Shown here in pieces: positions 53,333-64,000 of a stretch of 64,000 nt of DNA. Position 1 is the first letter of the stretch, and each line of letters starts with the position of its first letter. Location of the stretch: the NCBI RefSeq assembly GCF_030818905.1, contig NZ_JAUTAZ010000001.1:1178001-1242000 (forward strand), given 5' to 3'. The position numbers were made by a program, and so were the translations under genes. This DNA comes from Microbacterium sp. SORGH_AS_0888. Its GTDB lineage: Bacteria > Actinomycetota > Actinomycetes > Actinomycetales > Microbacteriaceae. The notes beneath the pieces are model-generated. The model was not told the DNA's origin. It saw nothing but the letters and a program-made list of their open reading frames with translations, and ran no database searches.

Positions 53333-54565
53333 GTGTCCACTCGTCCCGCCGGCATGTCCGGCTATGCCGCCCTCCCCCGCATCGCCGGGTGGGGCTATCT
53401 CGTCGCGACCGCGCTCGGCCGGCTGCCGATGTCCATGATCCCGCTGACGATCCTGACTCTCGCGACCTCCGCGACCGGGTCGATCGCGGTGGGCGGTTTC
53501 GCGGCCGCGGCCGCGGCGCTCGGTGAGGCCGTCGGCGCCCCGCTCTCGGGGGCGCTGACCGATCGTCTCGGCCAGCGCCCGGTGCTGCTGGTGGGCGTCG
53601 TCGTCAACCTCGCCGTGCTCTGCACCTTCACGCTCACCGCCGGGGTGTCCCCCGACGCGGTCACGATCGCACTGGCCGCGGCCGCGGGTCTCACCCTGCC
53701 GCAGGTCGGCGCGCTCTCCCGGGCCCGGTGGCTCGCGATGGCTCCGGACGACGTGCACACCGCGTTCGCGTTCGAGGGCGTCATGGACGAGCTCGTCTAC
53801 ATCTTCGGTCCGGCGCTGGTGGGCATCCTGGCCGTCGCCGCGGGACCGCACGCGGCCGTTCTGGTGGCCGCCGTGCTGGTCGGCGTGTTCGTCACGCAGT
53901 TCGCGGTGCACCGAACGCACCGCCTCGTGCCACGACGCCAGCCGCAGACCGGGGACGCGGATGTCGCGACCCCCCGGATCAGCGCGCGCCGCCGAGCAGT
54001 CGTCATGCTGATCGCCTTCACCGGCATGGTGGCGATGGGGACGTTCTTCGGCGCCACGCAGACGAGTCTCACCGCCTTCGCCGCAGAGGCGGGCGTCCCC
54101 GACGCCGGCGCTCTGCTGTACGCCGTCATGGCCGTCGGCTCGGCCGCCACCACCCTCTCGATGGTGCTCGTGCCGGAGCGGATCGGTCCGTGGACGCGCT
54201 GGTGGCTGTCGGCCGCCGGGATGCTGGCGGGCAGTGTGCTGATGATGGCCGCGAGCACGATACCGATGGTCATCATCGCCGGTGTGATCGCGGGGGCGTT
54301 CCAGGGTCCGCTGCTGCTGACGATCTTCGGCGCCTCGGGATCGGTCACCGAGCAGGGGCGCGGCGGCGTCATGATGACGCTGACGGCGAGCGGCGTCGTC
54401 GTGGGCATCGCGCTCGGGTCGGCGGTCGCCGGCGCACTCGCCCAGGTGGGCGGCTCCGCCGGCGGCTTCACGGTCGTGGTGTCCGCGGCATCCGTGCTCC
54501 TCCTGCTCGGACTGACCGCGGCGATCACGACGGCCACCCGCCGCCGGATGGTCCGCGAGGCCTGA
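53333..54565 (+). CDS. MFS transporter
   Basis: 410 residues with about twelve membrane segments. Between helices two and three it has GALTDRLGQRPVLL, the major facilitator A-type loop. Substrate unknown; no efflux signature stands out. GTG at 53333 chosen because GAGGAG is four bases upstream; an in-frame GTG at 53306 would add nine residues. Its stop is five bases from the convergent dapF stop. Confidence 0.85.
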   Translation: MSTRPAGMSGYAALPRIAGWGYLVATALGRLPMSMIPLTILTLATSATGSIAVGGFAAAAAALGEAVGAPLSGALTDRLGQRPVLLVGVVVNLAVLCTFTLTAGVSPDAVTIALAAAAGLTLPQVGALSRARWLAMAPDDVHTAFAFEGVMDELVYIFGPALVGILAVAAGPHAAVLVAAVLVGVFVTQFAVHRTHRLVPRRQPQTGDADVATPRISARRRAVVMLIAFTGMVAMGTFFGATQTSLTAFAAEAGVPDAGALLYAVMAVGSAATTLSMVLVPERIGPWTRWWLSAAGMLAGSVLMMAASTIPMVIIAGVIAGAFQGPLLLTIFGASGSVTEQGRGGVMMTLTASGVVVGIALGSAVAGALAQVGGSAGGFTVVVSAASVLLLLGLTAAITTATRRRMVREA

Positions 54566-54570
54566 TCGGG

Positions 54571-55431
54571 TCAGGCCAGCGTCAGCTCGCCCGTGTAGAC
54601 GAGGGTCGCGGGCCCGGCCAGGAGGACGCGGCCGTCGCGCATGCGCACGCGCAGCGTGCCTCCGGGCACCTCGACCTCCCAGTCGTCGGGGGCGGCGGCG
54701 CCCGCCCAGTGCCGCACGGCGAGAGCGGCCGCGGCGACCCCGGTGCCGCAGCTGAGCGTCTCCCCCACGCCGCGCTCGAACACGCGCATGCGGATCGCAC
54801 CGACGCCGGCGCGCACGAGCGGATCGGCGGGCACGACGAACTCGACGTTCGCCCCGTGGGGCGGCGCGGGGTGCAGCACCGGCTGATAGGCGAGATCGAG
54901 TCCCGTCAGCTCCTCGTCCCCGGAGAGGGCGACGACCGCATGCGGGTTGCCGACATCGATGCCCAGACCGGGCCGGGCCACCGACAGGCCCCGGGCCTGG
55001 ACGAGCAGGTCGCTCTCGTCGACCGTCCACGCGCCGAGGTCGACCTCGAACCCGTCCGGCGTGCGGGTGAGCGACTTGACGCCTGCTCGCGTGCCGATGC
55101 CGACCGGCGCCGTCCCGATCTCGGCGAGTCCGTACTCGGTCAGGTAGCGTGCGAAGACCCGGATGCCGTTGCCGCACATCTCAGCGGCCGATCCGTCGGC
55201 GTTCCGGTAGTCCATGAACCACTCCGCGCCGGCGGCTGCCGCGTCGGCGCCCTCGGGGATCGCCCGCGAACGGACGACCCGCAGGATGCCGTCGCCGCCC
55301 ACGCCGAACCGCCGGTCGCAGAGGACCGCGACCTGGTCGTCGGTCAGCGCCAGCTCACCGTCGGGGTCGGCGACGATCACGAAGTCGTTTCCCGTCCCGT
55401 GGCCCTTGGTGAACGGGAGGGAATGCGCCAT
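54571..55431 (-). CDS. dapF: Diaminopimelate epimerase
   Basis: Converts LL- to meso-diaminopimelate for lysine and peptidoglycan. 286 residues; the two catalytic Cys are in [11 protein letters not shown] and [11 protein letters not shown], with [12 protein letters not shown] at the start. TAGACT six bases before the ATG (leaderless). Downstream of miaA, as in related genera. Confidence 0.96.
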   Translation of the reverse strand: MAHSLPFTKGHGTGNDFVIVADPDGELALTDDQVAVLCDRRFGVGGDGILRVVRSRAIPEGADAAAAGAEWFMDYRNADGSAAEMCGNGIRVFARYLTEYGLAEIGTAPVGIGTRAGVKSLTRTPDGFEVDLGAWTVDESDLLVQARGLSVARPGLGIDVGNPHAVVALSGDEELTGLDLAYQPVLHPAPPHGANVEFVVPADPLVRAGVGAIRMRVFERGVGETLSCGTGVAAAALAVRHWAGAAAPDDWEVEVPGGTLRVRMRDGRVLLAGPATLVYTGELTLA

Positions 55432-55469
55432 GGGACGAGTCTAGCGACGGGACGGCTCCCCTCGCCGGT

Positions 55470-56408
55470 TCAGCGGTCGTCCGTGAGGAGCTCCGCCGCC
55501 GTCGCGCCCGTCGGCAGCCACAGGGCATCTCGGTAGCGGCGGAACCAGGAGACCTGCCGTCGCGCGTAGCGACGTGTCAGCGCCTGCGTCTGGGCGATCG
55601 CCTCCTCCCGCGTGAGCTCGCCGCGCAGCTCCGCGAGCGCCTGGGCGTAGCCGATCGCACGCGCGGCCGTGACCCCGCTCTCGAGCCCCTGGTCGCGCAG
55701 CGCCGCCACCTCGTCGCGCAGGCCGTCGCGCCACATCCCTTCGACACGGGCGTCGAGCCGCGCAACGAGCACGTCCCGCGGCGTCTGAAGCCCCACGATC
55801 CGCGTGCGTGGATGCCAGAGCGCGGGCTCCTCGGGCAGCGCCGCACCGTGGGTGGCGGAGCCCTGCGCCAGCACCTCGAGGGCACGCACGATCCGGCGTC
55901 CGTTGCGGGGGTCCACCCGTGCCGCCGTGGCGGGGTCCTGCGCGCTGAGCCGCTCGTACAGGGCGCCGGGACCGTGGGCGTCGAGCTCGGCCTCCAGCGC
56001 GGCCCGGATGGCCCGATCGCGCGGCGGGAACCGGAAGTCGAAGAGCACCGCCGAGACGTACAGGCCCGATCCGCCCACGAGGATCGCATCCGCGCCGCGT
56101 GCGTGCGCGGCCGCGATGGCTGCGCGGGCGTCCTCCTGATAGCGTGCGACCGCCGCCTCCTCGGTGACGTCGAGCACGTCGAGCAGATGGTGAGGGATGC
56201 CCCGTCGCTCGGCCACCGGCAGCTTGGCGGTCCCGATGTCCATGCCGCGATAGAGCTGCATGGCATCCGCGTTCACGATCTCGGCGTGACGTCCCCGGGC
56301 CGCGAGCCCCTCGGCGAGATCGAGCGAGAGCGCAGACTTTCCCGTTCCGGTCGCCCCGACGAGCGCCCAGAGGCTGGGCGGCGGCGTCGCCGTGCCGGCG
56401 GAGGGCAC
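55470..56408 (-). CDS. miaA: tRNA dimethylallyltransferase
   Basis: Adds the dimethylallyl group to A37 of tRNAs reading U. 312 residues; P-loop [11 protein letters not shown], then [17 protein letters not shown], the HHLLDV segment and [13 protein letters not shown] at the C-terminus. GTG start three bases after the miaB stop. MiaB then methylthiolates the product, so the pair forms one pathway. Confidence 0.96.
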   Translation of the reverse strand: MPSAGTATPPPSLWALVGATGTGKSALSLDLAEGLAARGRHAEIVNADAMQLYRGMDIGTAKLPVAERRGIPHHLLDVLDVTEEAAVARYQEDARAAIAAAHARGADAILVGGSGLYVSAVLFDFRFPPRDRAIRAALEAELDAHGPGALYERLSAQDPATAARVDPRNGRRIVRALEVLAQGSATHGAALPEEPALWHPRTRIVGLQTPRDVLVARLDARVEGMWRDGLRDEVAALRDQGLESGVTAARAIGYAQALAELRGELTREEAIAQTQALTRRYARRQVSWFRRYRDALWLPTGATAAELLTDDR

Positions 56409-56411
56409 GGC

Positions 56412-57954
56412 TCAGCGAGGGGCGCGGAGCGACGGGAGGCCGAGCGAGACGGGACGCGGGGCGCCGGGCTCGGTCGGGACGGCGCAGGACTCCGACTGCG
56501 CGCGATCCCAGGCATCGCCCGCGCGCGTCCGGCGGATGCGCAGCGGCGCGCCGTCCACGGAGTCCGCCAGCAGGTGGAACGGCGCCGCGTGCGTGACCGT
56601 GACGGAGACGACATCACCGGGACGCGGCAGCTCAGATCCGTCCGGCACCTCGAAGTGGACGAGCCGGTTGTCTTCGGCTCGGCCGGTCAGTCGGCGCGTC
56701 TCCGCGTCCTTCTTGCCCTCGCCGGTGGAGACGAGCACCTCGACCTCGCGGCCGACCTGCTTCTGGTTCTCATCGAGCGAGATGCGGTCCTGCAGGGCGA
56801 CGAGACGCTCGTAGCGCTCCTGCACGACGTGCTTGGGCACCTGGTCGGGCATGGTCGCCGCAGGCGTTCCCTCGCGGATCGAGTACTGGAACGTGAAGGC
56901 GTTGGCGAACCGCGCCTGCTCGACGACCCGCAGCGTCTGCTCGAAGTCCTCATCGGTCTCGCCGGGGAAGCCCACGAGTGATGTCGGTGGAGATCGCGGC
57001 GTGAGGGATGCGCTCCCGCACGCGATCGAGGATCCCGAGGAAGCGCTCGCTGCGATACGAGCGGCGCATGGCGCGCAGGACGCGGTCGCTTCCCGACTGC
57101 AGCGGCATATGCAGCTGGGGCATCACGGCCGGCGTCTCTGCCATCGCGTCGATCACGTCGTCGGTGAAGGCGGCCGGATGCGGACTGGTGAAGCGGATGC
57201 GCTCGAGACCTTCGATCTCGCCCGCCGCCCGGAGCAGCTTGCCGAACGCCTGGCGGTCGCCGAACTCGACGCCGTAGGAGTTCACGTTCTGGCCGAGGAG
57301 CGTGACCTCGACCGCGCCGTCGTCGACCAGAAGCCGGATCTCGCTCAGGATGTCGCCGGGGCGCCGGTCCTTCTCCTTGCCCCTCAGACTCGGCACGATG
57401 CAGAACGTGCAGGTGTTGTTGCATCCGACCGAGATCGAGACCCAGCCGCTGTGGACGCTGTCGCGCTTGGTGGGAAGCGTCGAAGGGAACACCTCGAGCG
57501 ACTCGAGGATCTCCAGCTCCGCCTCGCCGTTGTGGCGCGCCCGCTCGAGCAGACTCGGGAGAGAGCCCATGTTGTGGGTTCCGAACACGACGTCGACCCA
57601 CGGCGCCTTCTGCTGGACGACGTCCTTGTCCATCTGCGCGAGGCAGCCGCCGACCGCGATCTGCATGCCGTCGTGCTTGTCCTTGCGGGACTTGAGATGC
57701 CCCAGGGTGCCGTACAGCTTGCCGGCCGCGTTGTCGCGGACGGCGCACGTGTTGATCACCACGACGTCGGCCTCCACGCCCTCCGCCGCGCGGACATAGC
57801 CGGCCGACTCGAGCGAGCCCGACAGCCTCTCCGAGTCATGCACGTTCATCTGACAGCCGAACGTGCGGACCTCATAGGTGCGCGCCCGGCCGTCAGCGGC
57901 GACGGCGGCGACGGACGCCTCGATGAGCGTGGGGGTGGCGGACGGCGAAGACAT
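56412..57954 (-). pseudogene. miaB: tRNA-2-methylthio-N6-dimethylallyladenosine synthase, apparent 1-bp insertion
   Basis: Radical SAM methylthiotransferase. From the ATG at 57954: UPF0004 Cys residues in [20 protein letters not shown] and GCLAQ, then the SAM cluster CNNTCTFC. The frame breaks after AISTDI: GACATCACTCGTGGGC near 56976-56990 where GACATCATCGTGGGC is expected, a single inserted C. The following frame continues [15 protein letters not shown] through the TRAM domain (about 440-500) to the stop at 56412. Corrected length is 513 residues. Both halves look intact, so an error in the sequence is likely. Confidence 0.9.
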
Positions 57955-58011
57955 GATGCCCCATTCTACGTTCGGGCGACATCGGCCCGGTCGCTCTGCT
58001 CGTCGGCGTCG

Positions 58012-58683
58012 TCAGCGGAATCGGACGCCGGACCCGCCCCGCGCCGCTCCGGCCTCGTCGAGCGCGGCGCCGGCGGCCCGCATCGCAACCGAGCCGGGAA
58101 AACCGCGCCGCGCGAGCTGCCCGATCAGCCGGCGCAGCGCCGTGTCGCGATCGAGGCTCACGAGTGACGCGGCCTTGCTCCGCGCGTAGTCGAGCGCACG
58201 GTCGTCGTCATCGTCCGGCAACGCGTCGAGCGCCTCGTCTGCGATCTCACGCGGCACTCCGCGCTTGGCCAGCGTCTGCGCGATGGCCTGGCGTCCCTGT
58301 CTCTTGCGGTCGACGCCGGCGTATACCAGCTGCTCCGCCAGCCGGGCGTCGTCGAGATATCCGCGCTCGCAGAACCGCTCGACCAGCTCATCGGCCGCCT
58401 CGGCATCGAGCCCCTCCGCGGCGAGCACGGCCCGGGCCTCCCGGATCGACAGCGAGCGGAGCCGGAGCCGCTTGAGCAGCACGCGCTCGGCCTCGGCGGC
58501 CCCATCGGTCGCCTCGGCATCGGACGCGCGGCCGCCGACGTCCCGAGGCCGGGCGGGCTCGACACCGGGGGCCGTCACGGCCGGCCCCGACACCGGACGG
58601 TCGACGCCGTGCCCCGTTCCGAAGAGCGGGATGACGGGGGCGAGGGGCTCCTCTCCCCCGTCATCCTCGACGAATCGGACCAT
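58012..58683 (-). CDS. recX: RecX regulatory protein
   Basis: Binds RecA filaments and limits their activity. 223 residues; the C-terminal 150 are the three-helix RecX repeats (LRSLSIREARAVLAAEGL, YLDDARLAEQLVYAG, RGVPREIADEAL). The first 70 residues are disordered and Pro/Asp-rich. ATG at 58683, four bases after the recA stop, so it is co-transcribed. Confidence 0.92.
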   Translation of the reverse strand: MVRFVEDDGGEEPLAPVIPLFGTGHGVDRPVSGPAVTAPGVEPARPRDVGGRASDAEATDGAAEAERVLLKRLRLRSLSIREARAVLAAEGLDAEAADELVERFCERGYLDDARLAEQLVYAGVDRKRQGRQAIAQTLAKRGVPREIADEALDALPDDDDDRALDYARSKAASLVSLDRDTALRRLIGQLARRGFPGSVAMRAAGAALDEAGAARGGSGVRFR

Positions 58684-58687
58684 CGGC

Positions 58688-59743
58688 TCAGGCCGGGCGC
58701 CGCGCCGCGAGCTCGTCGGCCACAGCCGCCTCGTCGGTCGCGCCACGCGCGCCGATGCCGAGCTTCTGCTTGATCTTCGTCTCGATCTCGGCGGCCACAT
58801 CGGCGTTCTTCAGCAGGAAGTTGCGGGCGTTCTCCTTGCCCTGCCCCAGCTGCTCGCCGTCGTAGGTGTACCACGCGCCCGACTTCTTGACGATGCCGTG
58901 CTCGACGCCGAAGTCGATCAGTGAGCCCTCGCGCGAGATGCCCGTGCCGTAGAGGATGTCGAACTCCGCCTGCTTGAACGGCGGCGCCATCTTGTTCTTG
59001 ACGACCTTCACACGCGTGCGGTTTCCCACCGCCTCGGTGCCGTCCTTCAGGGTCTCGATGCGACGGATGTCCAGGCGGACCGATGCGTAGAACTTGAGCG
59101 CCTTGCCGCCGGCCGTGGTCTCGGGCGAGCCGAAGAACACCCCGATCTTCTCGCGCAGCTGGTTGATGAAGATCATGGTCGTGTTGGTCTGGTTCAGGCC
59201 ACCCGTGAGCTTGCGCAGCGCCTGCGACATGAGCCGTGCCTGCAGGCCGACGTGCGAGTCTCCCATCTCGCCTTCGATCTCGGCCTTCGGCACGAGCGCC
59301 GCGACGGAGTCGATGACGGCCAGGTCGATGGCCCCGGAGCGGACGAGCATGTCGGCGATCTCGAGCGCCTGCTCACCCGTGTCGGGCTGGGAGACCAGAA
59401 GCGAGTCGATGTCGACGCCGAGCTTCTTGGCGTAGTCGGGGTCGAGCGCGTGCTCGGCGTCGATGAACGCCGCGATGCCACCGGCACGCTGGACGTTGGC
59501 GATCGCGTGCAGGGTGAGAGTGGTCTTACCCGACGACTCCGGCCCGTAGATCTCGATGATGCGACCCCGCGGCAGGCCGCCGACGCCGAGGGCGACGTCG
59601 AGGGCGATGGAGCCGGTGGGGATGACCTCGACGGGGGCTCGGTCATCGCTGCCCAGCCGCATGACCGAGCCCTTCCCGAACTGCCGGTCGATCTGGGCGA
59701 GGGCCGATTCCAGGGCCTTCTCGCGGTCGGCGGGTGATGGCAT
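58688..59743 (-). CDS. recA: Recombinase RecA
   Basis: Homologous recombination and SOS co-protease. 351 residues, Walker [10 protein letters not shown], Walker [13 protein letters not shown]2 loop around [25 protein letters not shown] at 59743 with AAGGAG upstream. A strong SOS box lies at 59940-59955; the 59744-59970 leader holds no other gene. Confidence 0.98.
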   Translation of the reverse strand: MPSPADREKALESALAQIDRQFGKGSVMRLGSDDRAPVEVIPTGSIALDVALGVGGLPRGRIIEIYGPESSGKTTLTLHAIANVQRAGGIAAFIDAEHALDPDYAKKLGVDIDSLLVSQPDTGEQALEIADMLVRSGAIDLAVIDSVAALVPKAEIEGEMGDSHVGLQARLMSQALRKLTGGLNQTNTTMIFINQLREKIGVFFGSPETTAGGKALKFYASVRLDIRRIETLKDGTEAVGNRTRVKVVKNKMAPPFKQAEFDILYGTGISREGSLIDFGVEHGIVKKSGAWYTYDGEQLGQGKENARNFLLKNADVAAEIETKIKQKLGIGARGATDEAAVADELAARRPA

Positions 59744-59939
59744 GACGTGCTCCTTCTGCTCGCGTTCCGTCGCCTGTAGGCTGTCGCGCCCCGGACCGGG
59801 TGGCCCGTGTGCTGCGACAAGGCGGAGGGGTCGTCTTGTCTCACACGGTACGAGGGGCCTCCGACATCGGCCGGCGGATCCTCCGCATCCGTGGAGAGAC
59901 GTCCTATCGACGACTCCTGTGCAGGAGCCTACGCAGTGA

Positions 59940-59955
59940 TCGAACAGATCTTCGA
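59940..59955. promoter_or_regulatory. LexA operator (SOS box) upstream of recA
   Basis: TCGAACAGATCTTCGA matches TCGAAC-N4-GTTCGA at 11 of 12 fixed positions, about 200 bases ahead of recA and just past the DUF3046 stop. The better of the two SOS boxes in the window. Confidence 0.85.
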
Positions 59956-59970
59956 CGACACGCCGCGCGC

Positions 59971-60195
59971 TCAGTGTCGACGAGGCTCGAGTCGTCCCAC
60001 GCCGTAGCGGCGTTCGCTCGGCACGCCCATCTCCTCGCACAGTGCGAGCCAGACGTCTTTCACAGGGGCTCCCGCGTCGAGCGCTGCTCCCGCGCTCAGA
60101 CCCCCGCAGGCGGTCAGGGAGAGGTCGGCGAGCAGGTGCCCCGCCTGCGCTCCGAACTCCTCGGCGACGGCACGGTCGAACTCGCTGCGACGCAC
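59971..60195 (-). CDS. DUF3046 family protein
   Basis: 74 residues from a GTG at 60195 ([24 protein letters not shown]... [20 protein letters not shown]), matching DUF3046, a small helical family found almost only between clgR and recA in actinobacteria. Function unknown. Seven bases after the clgR stop. Confidence 0.9.
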   Translation of the reverse strand: MRRSEFDRAVAEEFGAQAGHLLADLSLTACGGLSAGAALDAGAPVKDVWLALCEEMGVPSERRYGVGRLEPRRH

Positions 60196-60202
60196 GACGG
60201 CG

Positions 60203-60511
60203 TCAGCGCAGCGACAGCTCGGGCTCGACCTCGGCGACCAGATCGTCGGGGACGACATCCGGGAACACCTGCAGCCCCTCCAGCACGGAAAGGCGATCGG
60301 CCACCTCGCGCATGATCATCGCGATCGGCACGTCGAGGGCCTCGGCGACCGCGGCGAGGATCTCGCTCGAGGCCTCCTTCTGCCCGCGCTCGACCTCGCT
60401 CAGATAGCCGAGCGCGACGCTGGCGCGGCTCGCGACCTGACGAAGGGTGCGACCCTTCTGCTGCCGGAAATCCCGCAGGACGTCACCGATCTCGTGGCGT
60501 ACCAGGATCAT
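60203..60511 (-). CDS. clgR: XRE-family regulator ClgR
   Basis: 102 residues. N-terminal helix-turn-helix (RTLRQVASRASVALGYLSEVERGQKEAS) followed by the ClgR-type C-terminal helix and tail. ClgR activates clp protease genes and, in some genera, recA. GAGGAGGGG ahead of the ATG at 60511. The place next to cinA/pgsA and recA is conserved. Confidence 0.92.
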   Translation of the reverse strand: MILVRHEIGDVLRDFRQQKGRTLRQVASRASVALGYLSEVERGQKEASSEILAAVAEALDVPIAMIMREVADRLSVLEGLQVFPDVVPDDLVAEVEPELSLR

Positions 60512-60650
60512 GTCGGGTCCCCTCCTCGTCTCTCTCGCGTCGTCCGGGTGGCCTACGGTACCGCACCCGGTGCTGACAAATCTAAACCCGCTCGCTGAGG
60601 ACGGGGTCAGAATCACCGAATGTAACCGAGGCGACACACGGCGTATTCCG

Positions 60651-61214
60651 TCAGAGCGCCTCCAGCAGCAGCCACAGCGCGCGGCGCACGGTCTGCTCGC
60701 GGATCTCCGCGCGGCCGCCCTCGAACAGCGCCGACTCCACCCGGGTGCCCAGCGCGGTCGAGACGGCGATGTGCACGGTGCCCACGGGCTGGCCGTCGGG
60801 CGAGGCGGGACCGGCGATCCCCGTCGTGGACACTCCGACGTCGGCCCGGCCGCCGCCGATCGCGAGCGCGTCGCGGACGCCGTCGGCCATCTGCCGGGCC
60901 ACCTTGGGCTGCACGGCGCCATGCTCGGCGAGGAAATCGGCGTCCACCCCGAGCAGGCTGTGCTTGATCGCGCTGTCGTAGGCGATGACCCCGCCCCGCA
61001 CGCACGCGGACGCGCCCGGCACCTCCACCAGAGCCGCGGTCAACAGCCCTCCGGTGAGCGACTCCGCGACGCCGACGCTCCACCCGAGCTCGCCGAGCCG
61101 CTCGATCACGCGCTCGGCATCCGTGCGCCGGCCGCGGCGCACGATCGTGGTCGCGCCGTCGAGGGGCTCCTCGTCGAACACCGTGTCAGCCCCGTCCGTC
61201 CGCGGCGCGCGCAC
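60651..61214 (-). CDS. cinA: CinA C-terminal domain nicotinamide-nucleotide amidohydrolase
   Basis: Deamidates nicotinamide mononucleotide (PncC type). 187 residues; catalytic segment GVAESLTGGLLTAALVEVPGAS, then YDSAIKHSLLGV and STTGIAGPASPDGQPVGTVHIA. The N-terminal COG1058 domain of long CinA is absent, as usual here. A GTG at 61181, just past the pgsA stop, may be the true start; 61214 overlaps pgsA. Confidence 0.9.
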   Translation of the reverse strand: MRAPRTDGADTVFDEEPLDGATTIVRRGRRTDAERVIERLGELGWSVGVAESLTGGLLTAALVEVPGASACVRGGVIAYDSAIKHSLLGVDADFLAEHGAVQPKVARQMADGVRDALAIGGGRADVGVSTTGIAGPASPDGQPVGTVHIAVSTALGTRVESALFEGGRAEIREQTVRRALWLLLEAL

Positions 61215-61767
61215 GACGCGCGCCCCGTACCTCGGAGACGACGTAGTCGATTCCGCTCGCGATCGTCAGGATCACCGCGATCCACATCGTCACGACGTTC
61301 ACCCAGACCACCCACTCCCCCGCCACGGCGGCGAGCGGCAGGAGCGCGAACGAGAGCGCCACGGCCTGGGCGACGGTCTTGAGCTTGCCCATCCAGGCCG
61401 CTGCGAGCACGTGATCGCTCACCACGGCCAGCCGGTACACCGTGATGCCGATCTCGCGCACGAGGACGATGATCGTGACCCACCACGGCAGCTCCGCCAG
61501 GATCGAGAGTCCGACGAACGCGCATCCGGTGAGGGCCTTGTCCGCGATCGGGTCGAGCAGCTTTCCGAGGTCGGTGACGATCTCGTAGCGCCGTGCGAGG
61601 TGGCCGTCGATCCCGTCCGTCGCGATCGCGACGATGAAGAGGACGGCGGCACCCCACCGCAGTCCCCCGTCCGCGCCGGCATCGGCCAGCAGCATCCACA
61701 GGAAGACCGGCGCGCACAGGATGCGCACGATCGTGATCGTGTTGGGCAACTGCCTCGGGACTCCCAC
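61186..61767 (-). CDS. pgsA: CDP-diacylglycerol--glycerol-3-phosphate 3-phosphatidyltransferase
   Basis: First committed step to phosphatidylglycerol. 193 residues, about five membrane segments; the CDP-alcohol motif DGIDGHLARRYEIVTDLGKLLDPIADK has all four metal-binding Asp. GTG start at 61767 with TAGGCT six bases upstream (leaderless). Downstream of ftsK. Confidence 0.94.
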   Translation of the reverse strand: MGVPRQLPNTITIVRILCAPVFLWMLLADAGADGGLRWGAAVLFIVAIATDGIDGHLARRYEIVTDLGKLLDPIADKALTGCAFVGLSILAELPWWVTIIVLVREIGITVYRLAVVSDHVLAAAWMGKLKTVAQAVALSFALLPLAAVAGEWVVWVNVVTMWIAVILTIASGIDYVVSEVRGARRARAADGRG

Positions 61768-61805
61768 CCTGCGAGCCTAGCGACTCGGCACCCGCCGCCG
61801 CGGCG

Positions 61806-64000
61806 TCAGTCGCGCCCGGTCAGCTGCCAGGCGTCCTCGGAGCCCTCGTCGCCATCGATCGTCTCGTAGCCGTCGTACTGCGCCTGGACCGCGTCCGGGC
61901 CGTAGGGATCGCCCGCGGGCACCGATGCCGCCGTCGTCGGCGGCTCGTCGCCGCGCAGCCGCGCCAGCACCTCGGGCAGCTGGTCGGGCGTCACGAGCAC
62001 ATCGCGCGCCTTCGACCCTTCGGAGGGGCCCACGATCTCGCGCGACTCGAGCAGGTCCATGAGCCTGCCGGCCTTCGCGAATCCGACGCGGAGCTTGCGC
62101 TGCAGCATCGAGGTCGACCCGAACTGGGTCGAGATGATCTGCTCGGCCGCCGCCAGGAGCAGCTCGAGGTCGTCACCGATGTCGGCGTCGATCTCCTTCT
62201 TCTCGGCCGCCGCCGCCACATCCGCGCGATACTCCGGCCGGGCCTGACCGGTGACGTGCGCGACGACCTTCTCGATCTCGGGCTCGCTGACCCAGGCGCC
62301 CTGCACGCGGATCGGCTTGGACGTGCCCATCGGCAGGAACAGGCCGTCGCCCTGGCCGATCAGCCGGTCCGCGCCCGGCTGATCGAGGATGACGCGGGAA
62401 TCGGTCACACTCGTCACCGCGAAGGCGAGACGGGAGGGCACGTTCGCCTTGATGAGACCGGTCACGACGTCGACGGAGGGTCGCTGCGTGGCGAGCACGA
62501 GATGGATGCCGCTGGCGCGGGCGAGCTGGGTGATGCGGACGATCGAGTCCTCGACGTCGCGCGGAGCGACCATCATGAGGTCGGCGAGCTCATCGACGAC
62601 GACCAGCAGATACGGGTAGGGCTTGAGCACCCGCTCGCTGCCCGGGGGCAGCTGGATCGAGCCCGCGACCACGGCCTTGTTGAAGTCGTCGATGTGACGG
62701 AACCCGAACGACGCCAGGTCGTCGTAGCGCATGTCCATCTCCTTCACGACCCACTGCAGCGCCTCGGCGGCCTTCTTCGGGTTCGTGATGATGGGCGTGA
62801 TGAGGTGCGGCACGCCGGCGTAGCTCGTGAGCTCGACCCGCTTGGGGTCGATCAGCACCATGCGCACCTCGCTCGGCTTGGCGCGCATCAGCAGGCTCGT
62901 GATCATCGAGTTCACGAAGCTCGACTTGCCCGAGCCGGTGGAGCCGGCGACCAGCAGGTGGGGCATCTTGGCGAGGTTCGCCACGACGAACCCGCCGCCG
63001 ACGTCCTTTCCGACGCCGATCGTCATGGGGTGCGTCGCCTGCTGCGCGGCCGGCGATCGGAGGATGTCGCCCAGCGTCACGATCTCGCGATCCGCGTTGG
63101 GGATCTCGACGCCGATCGCGCTCTTGCCCGGGATCGGGGCGAGGATGCGGACCTCGTTCGAGGCGACGGCGTAGGCGATGTTGTTGGTCAGCGCCGTGAT
63201 GCGCTCGACCTTGACGCCGGGGCCGACCTCGACCTCGTACTGCGTGACGGTCGGACCGCGCGAGAAGCCCGTGACACGGGCGTCGATGCCGAACTGCTCG
63301 AAGACGCCCGTGATCGCCGCGACGACCCGGTCGTTGGCCTCGGACCGCGCCTTGGGCGCGCTTCCGGCGGCGAGGGCCGCGACCGAGGGCAGCACATAGG
63401 GGGCAGAGGGCGGCAGGCGGTCACCGTCGGCGCCGTAGCCGGCGGCATCCGGCAGCGTGAGCGGCTCGATCTCGCCGCTGTCGGCGTCGTCTCGCAGCGA
63501 GGTCGCACCGTGCTCCGCGGCGGCGCGCTCGGCGGCGGCGAGCACCGCGGGGTCGATGACCTCGGTGAGCGCGTCGGGAGCGGCGGGCGCCGGCTCGAGT
63601 GCCTGGTCGAAGCCGCCCGCGACGGGACCGGTCGTGTCGAGCAGGCCGAGCAGGTCGTCTCCCGACGCGCTGTCGGGGTCCTCCTCGCGGCCGCTCTTGG
63701 TGCGGCGCCACCACGGGATCGACTCCGTGGGGACGTCGTCGGCGGGGGCGAGGGACTTCGTGACCGCGCCCGTCCCGGCGGCGGGCTCGGCCGCTGCCGG
63801 GCGCTCGGCGCCGAACATCCAGGCGTAGAGGTCGCCGAGTCGGCTGCCGATGCGGTTCGGCGGCGTCTTGGTGAGGATGAGCACGCTGAGCACGGTGAAC
63901 AGCCCGAGCACGATCGCGGCGCCGATGGGCGTCAACAGTGTCGCGAGCGGCTCGCCGACCATCCAGCCGAACAGACCGCCGGCGGCGCTCAGGGCGGGCA
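61806..64000 (-). CDS. ftsK: DNA translocase FtsK, C-terminal part (cut by the window edge)
   Basis: Pumps chromosome ends through the division septum. The window holds about 730 residues: the last membrane segment ([14 protein letters not shown]), a Pro/Glu/Asp-rich linker (about 100-190), the alpha/beta motor with Walker [14 protein letters not shown], Walker [13 protein letters not shown], and the gamma winged helix at the end ([27 protein letters not shown]) that reads KOPS sites. The frame is open to the window edge, so the N-terminal membrane domain lies outside. Confidence 0.96.
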   Translation of the reverse strand, partial: PALSAAGGLFGWMVGEPLATLLTPIGAAIVLGLFTVLSVLILTKTPPNRIGSRLGDLYAWMFGAERPAAAEPAAGTGAVTKSLAPADDVPTESIPWWRRTKSGREEDPDSASGDDLLGLLDTTGPVAGGFDQALEPAPAAPDALTEVIDPAVLAAAERAAAEHGATSLRDDADSGEIEPLTLPDAAGYGADGDRLPPSAPYVLPSVAALAAGSAPKARSEANDRVVAAITGVFEQFGIDARVTGFSRGPTVTQYEVEVGPGVKVERITALTNNIAYAVASNEVRILAPIPGKSAIGVEIPNADREIVTLGDILRSPAAQQATHPMTIGVGKDVGGGFVVANLAKMPHLLVAGSTGSGKSSFVNSMITSLLMRAKPSEVRMVLIDPKRVELTSYAGVPHLITPIITNPKKAAEALQWVVKEMDMRYDDLASFGFRHIDDFNKAVVAGSIQLPPGSERVLKPYPYLLVVVDELADLMMVAPRDVEDSIVRITQLARASGIHLVLATQRPSVDVVTGLIKANVPSRLAFAVTSVTDSRVILDQPGADRLIGQGDGLFLPMGTSKPIRVQGAWVSEPEIEKVVAHVTGQARPEYRADVAAAAEKKEIDADIGDDLELLLAAAEQIISTQFGSTSMLQRKLRVGFAKAGRLMDLLESREIVGPSEGSKARDVLVTPDQLPEVLARLRGDEPPTTAASVPAGDPYGPDAVQAQYDGYETIDGDEGSEDAWQLTGRD

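Overview
High-GC actinobacterial chromosome. The ribosomal RNA, the gene order clgR-DUF3046-recA-recX-miaB-miaA-dapF, a gluABCD glutamate uptake system, TANNNT -10 boxes and many leaderless starts point to Microbacteriaceae, most likely Microbacterium. This is inference from family resemblance; no database search was possible.

Layout. Positions 1-4304 hold most of an rRNA operon on the minus strand: promoter, leader, 16S, a tRNA-less spacer and the 5' two thirds of 23S. Then come a DUF4184 membrane protein, tyrS, a small membrane protein and a SatD-like gene with its own operator-like repeats. Positions 7856-20623 are the most unusual part. A phosphate ABC transporter (pstC-pstA-pstS ... pstB) has between pstS and pstB two further PstS-like proteins, a WxL-like secreted protein, two DUF916/DUF3324-like membrane-anchored proteins and a sortase-fold protein lacking every catalytic residue. 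A PASTA-type serine/threonine kinase lies just upstream.

Positions 23122-31294 are arginine biosynthesis (argCJBDF, an acyltransferase-like membrane gene, argH). argC is preceded by a strong promoter, a leaderless 26-residue peptide ending in arginine-rich codons, and mutually exclusive hairpins, which together look like an attenuator. Next come pheST, gluABCD, a SpoU-type rRNA methyltransferase, infC-rpmI-rplT, a repeat-rich intergenic region, sseB-like and hisCBHA(priA), a LysM/lexA SOS pair, a VOC protein, a membrane protein, an S9 peptidase, hflX, a class I methyltransferase, an MFS transporter, dapF, miaA, miaB, recX, recA, DUF3046, clgR, cinA, pgsA and the C-terminal part of ftsK, which runs off the right edge.

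Five otherwise conserved genes (the large PstS-like gene, the acyltransferase-like gene, argD, rpmI, miaB) carry one apparent small indel each. Because rpmI and argD are among them, sequencing or assembly error is the leading explanation. No CRISPR array, intact insertion sequence or tRNA gene was seen.
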